A stretch of DNA of 64,000 nucleotides. It comes from Mixophyes australis. Taxonomy: Eukaryota > Chordata > Amphibia > Anura > Limnodynastidae. The translations under genes were made by a program, and so were the position numbers. The stretch is from positions 57,262,011 through 57,326,010 of the forward strand of contig JAVHZZ010000011.1 of NCBI GenBank assembly GCA_036250195.1. Direction: 5' to 3'. This document shows positions 9,667 to 17,860 of this stretch, piece by piece. Within the stretch, counting starts at the first letter, position 1, and every line of letters starts with the position of its first letter. The notes under the pieces were generated by a model. That model was not told the DNA's origin and made no database searches. It worked only from the letters and a program-made list of their open reading frames with translations.

Positions 9667-10683
9667 CTGATTGGTTTGTTAAAGTGCGAATGTCCTATTT
9701 CAACAACATCAGGGTGGGTGGGAGGGCCCGCCCAAGGACAATTCTATCTTGCACCTCTAGCAAACTCTTGCAAACTGCCATCATGTCTGCCACTGCAGTG
9801 CCACTCCTAGATGGGCCACGTGTTTGTGCCGCCCACTTGTGTCGCTTAGCTTAGACATCCAGCTACCTCGGTGTACCCTTTTGGCCTAAAAACAATATTG
9901 TGAGGTGTGAGGTGTTCAGAATAGACTGGAAATTAGTGGAAATGAATGTTATTGAGGTTAATAATAGTGTAGGAGTGAAAAAAAACAAGAAAAATATGGA
10001 TTTTAGCACTTTTTATGCTTTTTTTAAAAAAAAATCAGAACCCAAAACCCAAAATCAGAACCAAAACCTTTCGTGGGGTGTTTTGGCAAAACAAATCAGA
10101 ACCCAAAACCCCAAAAGTGGCCGGTGCACACCCCTACCAGTAATTTGTAAAGTGCCCCATCCCCCCTGCATCCAATTCATCTCCCATCCCCCCGTCATGA
10201 CCCCCCTCAGCCCCAGTCTATCACCTACGCTCCCCCCATACATAGATAAACAGTACTTAACTGCTCTTCTACGCTGCAGGGTTCAGCCTCCGGGCGGCGC
10301 CTCTTATTTCTTCTTGCTCTACTGTCAGTGTGGGCATGGTGCGCAGCGTGCTGGTCAGTGAGGAGGTCTTATGAGACTATGTCATAGTCTTATGATACCT
10401 CTTTACTAAGCAGCATGCTGTGCACTGCGCCTGCACTGACACCAGGGCAGCTAACAGTATCAGATTTGCTGTAAGCTGCGCCCGCCTAACTTGAATGAAA
10501 GGGACCTGATCGCTGACATTAAGTAATAATCTTTGTTAGGGCCCCCCGGCTGTCCAAGGCCCAGGGGCCTATGGCATCCAGGGGGCCCTTGAAAGTGCTC
10601 AGCAGCAGTATTGATCGGTCGGGGGCTGGGGGGCACCCGGCGTGAGCAGTGCTGCTGAGCACTTTCACTGTGGTCCTTCTCAG

Positions 10684-10862
10684 ACGCGCTGTAGTCTCCT
10701 TACTGAGGAGATCTCGTGAGTCTCACTCTCACGAGATCTCCTCAGTAAAGAGCGTACAGCGCGCCGGAGAAGGAGGTAAGTGCCGGGGGGGGGAAGGGGC
10801 GCGGGCAGCTCGGATCACAGGGGGGGGGGCGCGGGCAGCTCGGATCACGGGGGGGGGGGGGG
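10684..10862. repeat. Hairpin and G-run tract in the outer hAT-like element
   Basis: Arms CTGAGGAGATCTCGTGAG and CTCACGAGATCTCCTCAG (10703-10745) form a near-perfect hairpin, extended by CGCGCTGTA/TACAGCGCG. It is followed by three long G-runs (10786-10863) embedded in a 28-bp direct repeat (GCGCGGGCAGCTCGGATCAC), which could form G-quadruplexes. Confidence 0.75.
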
Positions 10863-10900
10863 GCCTTAGCCCAGAGGCCTCCATTCCCTTAATCTGTATA

Positions 10901-11324
10901 GCCCAGAGAGACCAAAACGTTAATCAGGCTCTGCCTGTATGTATGCTTCTCTGGCATGTAAGAGGCTTTTTGTAAGGTTTAAAGATGCTAATTAATGAAA
11001 CACGTTTCATTAATCTTCTATAGGAGTTTTGATTTTGACCTTAGCACCTTTTATTTTCATTCTTCAAAACAGGAGTCACATAGACAAGCAGAAGAAGAAT
11101 GGGTGAGGCTCTTGCGATTCAGAACAATAGAATTAAAACAGCAATACAGAGTATTTTAGGTCAGGTCAGCCCAGTTCTAAATCAATCGAATTGGCTAAAA
11201 CATTGCAATGTGTATAGCCACTTTAAAATATAATATACAATATATTGAATAACTGGTTCAGAATATTTTTTTCTCCTTGAATCTGTTATCTACCATTCCT
11301 GATTGGTGTGCTGTTTCTTTTGAT
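10901..11324. other. Intronic sequence without recognised features
   Basis: AT-rich with no repeat boundary found. It includes a short open stretch (11072-11158) preceded by a weak acceptor-like sequence, discussed in the findings. Confidence 0.3.
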
Positions 11325-11405
11325 TGAGTATTATTATGATTTATTTATATAGCACCAACCAGAATAGAGAATATGTAGTCCTGCCTCATGTTAAGCCTAC
11401 AATCT
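11325..11405 (+). mobile_element. L2/CR1-type LINE 3' tail fragment
   Basis: TTATTTATATAGCACCAACC followed by CTACAATCTAA matches the tail sequence that also occurs at 42140-42300. Confidence 0.5.
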
Positions 11406-11533
11406 AAACACACACGCACACATACACTTGTTTTTATTGCATTGTGGGTACCCATGTCTGGAACATGCCACATGGGGAGATCCATTTACTATGTCCTGTC
11501 AAAGGACAATTAAATGGGTATGTTTAGTGACTC

Positions 11534-11866
11534 GGGGCCTGATTCATTAAGGATCTTAACTTGAGAAACTTCTTATTTCAGTCTCCTGGACAAAACCATG
11601 TTACAATGCAAGGGGTGCAAATGAGTGTTCTGTTTTGTACATAAGTTAAATACTGACCGTTTTTTCATGTAGCACACAAATATCAACTTTAAATGTCAGT
11701 ATACAAATAAGCTATCAAGTATTTGTGTGCTTCATGAAAAAACAGTCAGTATTTAACTTCTGTGCAAAACAGAATACTAATTTGCACCCCTTGCATTGGA
11801 ACATGGTTTTGTCCAGGAGACTGAAATAAGAAGTCTCTCAAGTTAAGATCCTTAATGAATCAGGCC
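11534..11866. mobile_element. MITE family A, copy 1 (333 bp)
   Basis: Long terminal inverted repeats start GGGGCCTGATTCATTAAGGA and end with the complement TCCTTAATGAATCAGGCC. Almost the whole element is a foldback: GACAAAACCATGTT pairs with AACATGGTTTTGTC, and TAGCACACAAATA with TATTTGTGTGCT. A second copy is at 41055-41340. The target duplication is not clear. Confidence 0.85.
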
Positions 11867-12292
11867 TTCTGTCACCACAGTTATCACTTTAGATTTTCAG
11901 TTTGACATAGACCAAAAGATTTACAGTTCACTGCCTTGTGGAGACAGTATCATGTATTCAGTTTGTCTGAGGACATCATATACAAGCATTACACTGACAC
12001 CTAGTCATGTCATTCAAAACCTACCGTTGATGTCAAGTGGCACAGGCTGAGCAAAGACACATATACAGGATACTGTTTTTTCTAGGTTTGGGTTTGTCGC
12101 ACCTGTGGTTTAGCTTATATTTCTTCATGTGTTGCTACCATGTCTTTTTCTGGTTGTTTGCATGGAATCAAACACTGCATCTTGTCCTTATTACCTCAGA
12201 GTTGTATGCAAAATTTACTATATTCCAAAGAATTTGAAATTGCATGCAGCTTTCCTTCAAGTGCTTGGGAAATTTAAATGCCCAGGCAACAT

Positions 12293-12295
12293 TTA

Positions 12296-12336
<41 letters not shown>

Positions 12337-12760
12337 AATTTTTATTTAAAAGGCACCACTAGGTATCCGTAGCGCCGTACAGGGACAGACAGAAACACAA
12401 TACAGGGAGAGACAGCACGGAACAGTTAACAAAAAGCACAGTAACTCGGAAGCTCAATGTACAGCTAGATGAGAGGTGAGAGCCCCCAGCGGTGTAGCTA
12501 GAGGGGCAGAAGGGCAGGAGGACCTCACGGAGGAGACAAGGAGCTGGAGAGCAGAGTTAAGGTGGTGGAGAACAGGAGGAGAGGAGGCCCTGCTCGAAGG
12601 AGCGTACAATCTAAGAGGAGGGTAGGACGGACAGAGACACAAGGGTAGGAGGAGGAAAGGGGGAGAACGCAGAGAGGGAGAGGGGGGAGAGGAGAATGAC
12701 GAGGAGGGAGGCAGGAGGAGGGCAGGATAGGGAGGGCGGTAGGTGGGAGGCTGGAAGGAG
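12293..12760 (-). mobile_element. L2/CR1-type LINE 3' end, minus strand, with (TTA)n tail
   Basis: The (TTA)n tract at 12298-12333 is followed by the reverse complement of the 3' end found at 62700-63103. Shared blocks include GTAGCGCCGTACAGGGACA (12370-12388) and the GTACAATCTAAGAGGAGG block near 12604. The tract is the microsatellite tail typical of this LINE group. Only untranslated sequence is present. Confidence 0.75.
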
Positions 12761-12762
12761 GT

Positions 12763-13032
12763 TGGTTTCCTCCCCCCCCCTGACCAAAAAAAAAAAAACC
12801 ACGAGAGAGAGCTGCTGCGCAGCTCCGTTTCGGCAGCGCTGTCCTATACAGCAGCCGCAGCGCTGCCAAAGAAGCGTCCGCGGCGGTGCTGTATACAATA
12901 CAGCACCGCCGCGGACGCTTCTTTGACAGCGCCGCGGCTGCTGTATAGGACAGTGCCGATATGGTGGGCACTGAGTTAGCGCAGGGGGGGGTTTCTGGAG
13001 ACTCAGAAACCCCCCCCTGCGTGCGCCACTGA
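12763..13032. mobile_element. Foldback MITE with 55-60-bp perfect hairpin arms
   Basis: Arms around 12842-12898 and 12899-12960 pair nearly completely: CCTATACAGCAGCCGCAGCG with its complement, and AAGAAGCGTCCGCGGCGGTG with CACCGCCGCGGACGCTTCTT. The right end ACTCAGAAACCCCCCCCTGCG...GCGCCACTGA is shared with 29205-29236, so both belong to one family. It was inserted into the L2 end to its left. The left boundary is approximate. Confidence 0.7.
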
Positions 13033-14565
13033 TAGGCCGGGCTATTTTTGAGTTCTGGACCGTCTGCACTTGCATTTATCCTTGTAGGGAGATTTCGGTG
13101 GGTGTTATTTAGAATAATTTATCTGTTATCCTTGAAGTTCAAATCTTCTTGTAACTGTAGGTTTAAATATTTTTTTCTTTGCACTCTGTATATAGCTTGT
13201 GATGTAAGTAGATCATATGTGATAAGATTTTTTTAGATAGCAGCAAATGCAGCACTTTTGCAAAACAGTGTAGTGTAGAGCTCTTGGGTTGAATGCTGTT
13301 TTGTCTGCTGTCTATAGCCTTTAATATTTATACTTTGAATAGTTAGTTTATAGTTTTTGAAATAAGGAGTGTAAGTTCACAGCTTGAAAATAGTTCCTGT
13401 GTATATAGTGTGAGTCTTAAGGTGCAATTGTAAAGCTTTCAATGCTTATTGCTCATACAAGAACATCTTCCCAACCCTGCCCATGGGAACCATCCCCCAA
13501 CCTAATATAGTTCTCCACTTCAGCCTCTTTCTACAGTGGATTGAGATACACCCATAACATCCATTTTTCACTCAATTCCAACCGGATCACCAATGATCTG
13601 CAACATGCACATTACTGTTACCCCCCCCCCCCCCAAACACACACTACCCTATGTTGCAAATGCATGCCCACTTCACCTACCGCTGTAAACAGGTCAATGT
13701 CCCCACAAGCATAGGAATACAAGTACACATACACTTACACAGACACACACATCATTTTTGTCAGATTAACCTACCAGTATGTTTTTTGACTGTGGGTGGT
13801 GTGATAATACTAGAGTGTTAGGACTTATGCTCAATAGGCAACCATAGTATCTAGGCGTTCTTTGTTCAAACAGGGAAGGACGAATGGAAGATACAACAGT
13901 TAAGACAATAATATGGAACAATTAAAACAACACCCAGTATGTTGCCAATTCCCACAGGAGTCCTTACAGTATATCGGAGTCATTTTATGTTAAGCCATTA
14001 TTACTTTCAATTAACAAAATGTGGCTAATGGTCCTTCACAGTTACCTCACTAAGACCGAATACTCTTTATGGGATTTCTGTCTGGCCAAGATGTATTTCC
14101 GAACAAAGTGGTCCTGATGCAGTTGTCATGGTAACTGGTACTTAGGTCCACTGTATATTTCCAATAATGGCTTTCTCCGGCGAAGCTGTTTACAAGTAAA
14201 TCCTGGACTAGCTGTTGTTTTTATCCCTTACAGTGTACTCTTCCAACACATCTATATATGGGAGGTGAGTACATCTGATTTTAACTGCATTTTAATATTG
14301 CTTCAAAGCGTCCGTGTAGGACCTGCATACAATGAGGTGCCCCTGATGCTGGGATGCAAGCGTAAATGTTGTGATCAAAATATGAACCAATACCTCATGT
14401 TTTCATTTTGCTAGATACACACAGATATGTAGTATAAGGATAAGCGCTAACAACAACTGTCTTTTTATTTTGTCATTAATGTTACTCCTCTTGCTATGAC
14501 CCGTAAAGGAGCAGATTTGTCGGTTTGGTCCTCAGAAGCTTCATAAGCTTTTCTTATATTAAAAA
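13033..14565. other. Intronic sequence without recognised features
   Basis: Contains a C-run (13621-13634) and CA-rich stretches. No coding signature and no element ends that I could support. Confidence 0.3.
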
Positions 14566-15216
14566 AAGGCTTTTTGTAAAGCACCCGTGCTCAAGTACCC
14601 TAATCTCGAGCAACTATTCATCATTGAGGTGGGTGCATCTGATCTCGGAGCCGGTGCTATCCTGTCATGGGTTAACCCCTTGGAAAACAAATTACACCCA
14701 TGTGCATTCTTCTCATGAAAAATTCTCCTCAGCAGAGATGAATTAAAATGTAGGCAACACAGAATTGTTGGCCGTCTAGTTGACCGTCGAAGAATGGAGG
14801 CACTGGCTTGAAGGGGCAAGGTACCCCATTACTGTGTATATCGATCACAAGAACTTGCAGAATATTGAGTCTGCAAAAAGACTAAACTCAAGGCAAGCTC
14901 GCTGGGCTCTATTCTTTTCCAGGTTCAACTTCAGTATAACCTTTTGGACCTAACGCCCTCTCTAGATGCTTTCTGCAACAACACCCTGAAGTGAAACCTC
15001 CAGCTCCAATTATACCTTCCACAAAAATTGTTGTTGTTCTAAACCGGAATCTGTCTATGCAGTTGAAATCATCTCAGAATCAGACTCCATCGTAAACCCC
15101 GCAAAATATCTTGTTTGTCCCTAAGCATCTGATGCAAATGGCTTTTAGGGAATCGAATGAAAACCAGGAATCTATAAGAATTTCCAAGATCTGTCTTGTA
15201 CCGTTTAGTGGCCTTC
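14566..15216 (+). pseudogene. Decayed gypsy pol: RNase H segment
   Basis: Across frames this reads as the gypsy RNase H domain: a V-x-A-S-D-L-G-A-G-A-I-L-S-like strand (14628-14660), then HPCAFFS-like, an [13 protein letters not shown] helix (14800-14820), and IDHKNL followed by [20 protein letters not shown] sequence (14840-14930). Stops and frameshifts are frequent, so it is old. It continues after the solo LTR with integrase. Confidence 0.72.
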
Positions 15217-15919
15217 TGTCAGGCGCCATTCCTGATTCCTTGCTGCCGTGCAGGGACAGTCGTCTGTCTTTTGGTGGCTTTTGCTCAGCAACAGGACACC
15301 TTTCCCCCAGCCGTACTTGCAGCACTACGGCACATGCTCAATCCATTTGCCAGGCAATGGGACACGATCCTGAGCTCTGGCGGCGGTGACATCACCTGCC
15401 GCGTGAGACTCCTAATCAGCCCCTAATTAGCCTGCCTCATTATTTAAGGAGACTCTGGCACCATTAGGATGTCAAAGTATTAGGTATCCCCTGCTCCAGC
15501 TCTCCTCCTTGTTCCTGTATCCTGCACCTGGTTACCTTTTCACTGTTCTCAGTATCTGGTTATCCCCTGGTTCCTCACTCTGCTTTGTTTGTGACTACTC
15601 TCTTAGATTCCGATTCCTGTACTTCTGCTACCATTTGGCTTCTGACCTCTGGCTTCCCCAACCACTCTTTGGATATCAAATCTGTACTTTATTCCTGGCT
15701 GGCTTAAACTCAGACTGTCTGTGTATATTCTTTGTTCACCTAGCTACTTCACTAGTAACTGACTTAGAGCACCATGTCCTGCACTTCCCATGCAGCAAAG
15801 TCCAAATCTCCTTGCGGGGTTCCCTGGTGAACACAATTGGCGCATTAGACTCCACATCTCCTAGCTCAGTAGTGTAAATACTTGCAAGTAACTACCATCT
15901 CCTACCTATATCAGTGATA
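15217..15919. repeat. Solo LTR in the gypsy relic, target duplication CCTTC
   Basis: The 703-bp segment starts TGTCAGGCGCC and ends CAGTGATA (TGACA expected, one change), flanked by CCTTC at 15212-15216 and 15920-15924. Removing it with one duplication restores a continuous reading at the tryptophan-proline motif of the gypsy integrase zinc finger. Confidence 0.8.
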
Positions 15920-16253
15920 CCTTCTATGAGGAAGGACAGAAAGGAATGTATTCAAGCCTGTCATAAAAGTGCTAAAAAAAGGAGCCTTAGTGGACCCCCC
16001 ATGGGACATCTTCTGCCACTCCCTATTCCCAGTAAGCTATGGACATTTATTTCAATGGATTTCAATGTTTACCTTATTCCCTCTAAGGGGTTCACCACCA
16101 TATGGGTGGTAGTTGACCACATTTTGTGCCTCTACATGGGCTATCCTCAGCCAAAGAGTTGGCTTTGTTATTCATCCAGAGCATCTTTAAATTACCATGT
16201 GATCCCTTCTAATTTTTATCTCTGACAGGGCTTCACAGTTTATAGCTAGATTC
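15920..16253 (+). pseudogene. Decayed gypsy pol: integrase zinc finger end and start of core
   Basis: The sequence reads PSMRKD...ECIQACHKS (second zinc-binding pair, second cysteine lost), then LLPLPIPSKLWTFISMDF, the canonical approach to the first catalytic aspartate, and TIWVVVD. The segment just before 16246 reads as the strand leading to the second catalytic aspartate. It is interrupted by the 9-kb hAT element and resumes at 25329. Confidence 0.78.
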
Positions 16254-16487
16254 TAGGGATGAGCGCACTCGGATTTATGAAATCCGAGCCCACCCGAACG
16301 TTGCGGATCCGAGTCGGATCCGAGACAGATCCGGGTATTGGCGCCAAATTCAAAAGTGAAACTGAGGCTCTGACTCATAATCCCGTTGTCGGATCTCGCG
16401 ATACTCGGATCCTATAAATTCCCCGCTAGTCGCCGCCATCTTCACTCGGGCATTGATCAGGGTAGAGGGAGGGTGTGTTAGGTGGTC

Positions 16488-16620
16488 CTCTGTGCTGTTT
16501 AGTTCTGTGCTGTTTAGTTCTGTGCTGTTTAGTTCTGTGCTGTTTAGTTCTGTGCTGTGCTGTGCTGTGCTGTGCTGTTTAGTGCTGTGCTGTGCTGTGC
16601 TGTGCTGTGTTCTGCAGTAT
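16488..16620. repeat. Short tandem repeat (TGCTGTTTAGTTCTG and TGCTG units)
   Basis: A 15-bp unit repeats about five times and passes into GTGCT/TGCTG repeats. It lies in the 5' part of the large hAT element. Confidence 0.9.
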
Positions 16621-16845
16621 CAGTCCAGTGGTGCTGTGTGCTGTGCTCTGTCCTTCTGAGGTCAGTGGTGCTGCTGGGTCCTGTGCTGTGTCCTGTTCAG
16701 TCCAGTGGTGCTGTGTCCTGTGCTCTGTGCTTCTAAGGGCATAGTTATTTCCCCAATATTCCCCTGTGTTTAAAAAAATAAAAAAAAGTTTTTTTAAAAA
16801 ATACCAAAAACTACTTTAATATTTTTTAATTACCACAAAATTTGC

Positions 16846-17719
16846 ACAACCAATCCTGCAGTATAAGCCCATTGGTACTGCAATATTACCAAGTTCACAC
16901 ATTCAGCAGTAAAAGTCCAGTGGTACTGCAATATTACAAAGTTTACACATTCTGCAGTATCAGTCCAGTGGTGCTGTGTCCTGTGCTCTGTCCTGCTGAG
17001 TTCCGTAGTGCTGCTGGGTCCTGTGCCGTGTCCTGTTCAGTCCAGTGGTGCTGTGTCCTGTGCTCTGTGCTTCTAAGGGCATAGTTATTTCCCCATTATT
17101 CCCAAGTTTTTAAAAAATAAAAAAAAAGTAAAAAAAAATAAAAAATTTAAAAAAAAAAAAAAAATATATAATAATTATAACCAAATTTGCAAAACCAATC
17201 CAGCATTATAAGTCCATTGGTACTGCAATATTACCAAGTTCATACATTCTGCAGTATCAGTCCAGTGGTGCTGTGTCCTGTGCTCTGTCCTGCTGAGTTC
17301 CGTAGTGCTGCTGTGTCCTGTGCCGTGTCCTGTTCAGTCCAGTGGTGCTGTGTCCTGTGCTCTGTGCTTCTAAGGGCATAGTTATTTCCCCACTATTCCC
17401 AAGTTTTTTAAAAATAAAAAAAAAGTAAAAAAAAATAAAAAATTTAAAAAAAAAAAAATATATAATAATTATAACCAAATTTGCAAAACCAATCCAGCAT
17501 TATAAGTCCATTGGTACTGCAATATTACCAAGTTCACACATTCTGCAGTATCAGTCCAGTGGTGCTGTGTCCTGTGCTCTGTCCTGCTGAGTTCCGTAGT
17601 GCTGCTGTGTCCTGTGCCGTGTCCTGTTCAGTCCAGTGGTGCTGTGTCCTGTGCTCTGTGCTTCTAAGGGCATAGTTATTTCCCCACTATTCCCAAGTTT
17701 TTTAAAAATAAAAAAAAAG

Positions 17720-17752
<33 letters not shown>

Positions 17753-17848
17753 TATATAATAATTATAACCAAATTTGCAAAACCAATCCAGCAGTATAAG
17801 TCCATTGGTACTGCAATATTACCAAGTTCACACATTCTGCAGTATCTT
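16846..17848. repeat. 294-bp tandem repeat upstream of the hAT transposase
   Basis: Units start near 16846, 17190, 17484 and 17778 (the last partial). The middle units are exactly 294 bp apart and nearly identical. Each holds GGTACTGCAATATTACCAAG, CAGTCCAGTGGTGCTGTGTC and an A-rich tract. The array ends just before the transposase start, so it probably occupies the promoter or 5' untranslated region. Confidence 0.92.
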
Positions 17849-17860
17849 GTGCTACATATA

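Larger units (their letters stand above)
6337..10136 (+). mobile_element. hAT copy 1: internally deleted relative of the 9-kb hAT element
   Basis: The ends (TATAAATGAGCG ... GTGCACACCCCTA) are mutated versions of those of the 16254-25320 element. Flanks ACAGTAAT (6329-6336) and CCAGTAAT (10137-10144) match at 7 of 8 bases, an 8-bp target duplication as expected for hAT. The 5' subterminal block (palindromic CCGAG motifs, GCCGCCATCTTCA) and the 3' block (GTGAGGTGTTCAGAATA, GGTTAATAATAG) are shared with the large copy. Only the N-terminal third of the transposase gene survives. It could only have moved with transposase supplied in trans. Confidence 0.82.
6276..10892. mobile_element. Non-autonomous hAT-like element, host of a nested hAT copy
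   Basis: The left end reads CAGGGCCGGATTAAG followed by AGGCCCCTGGGCTAAGG. The right end (10862-10892) carries the approximate reverse complement (CCTTAGCCCAGAGGCCTCC ... CTTAA). The outer flanks CCTGTATG (6268-6275) and TCTGTATA (10893-10900) match at 6 of 8 positions, consistent with an old 8-bp target duplication and loss of the last few bases of the right end. Apart from the nested 3.8-kb copy it holds about 0.8 kb of non-coding sequence with a hairpin and G-runs. The CAGGGCC terminus is shared with the element at 35783-36142. Confidence 0.6.

Noticed and set aside
12525..13075. Minus-strand open stretches of about 150 codons
   Set aside because: They run across an L2 untranslated end and a foldback MITE; composition is pyrimidine-biased with no motif.
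16453..17675. Cysteine/serine/valine-rich open stretches
   Set aside because: Low-complexity translations of TGCTG-type and 294-bp repeats; identical in successive repeat units.
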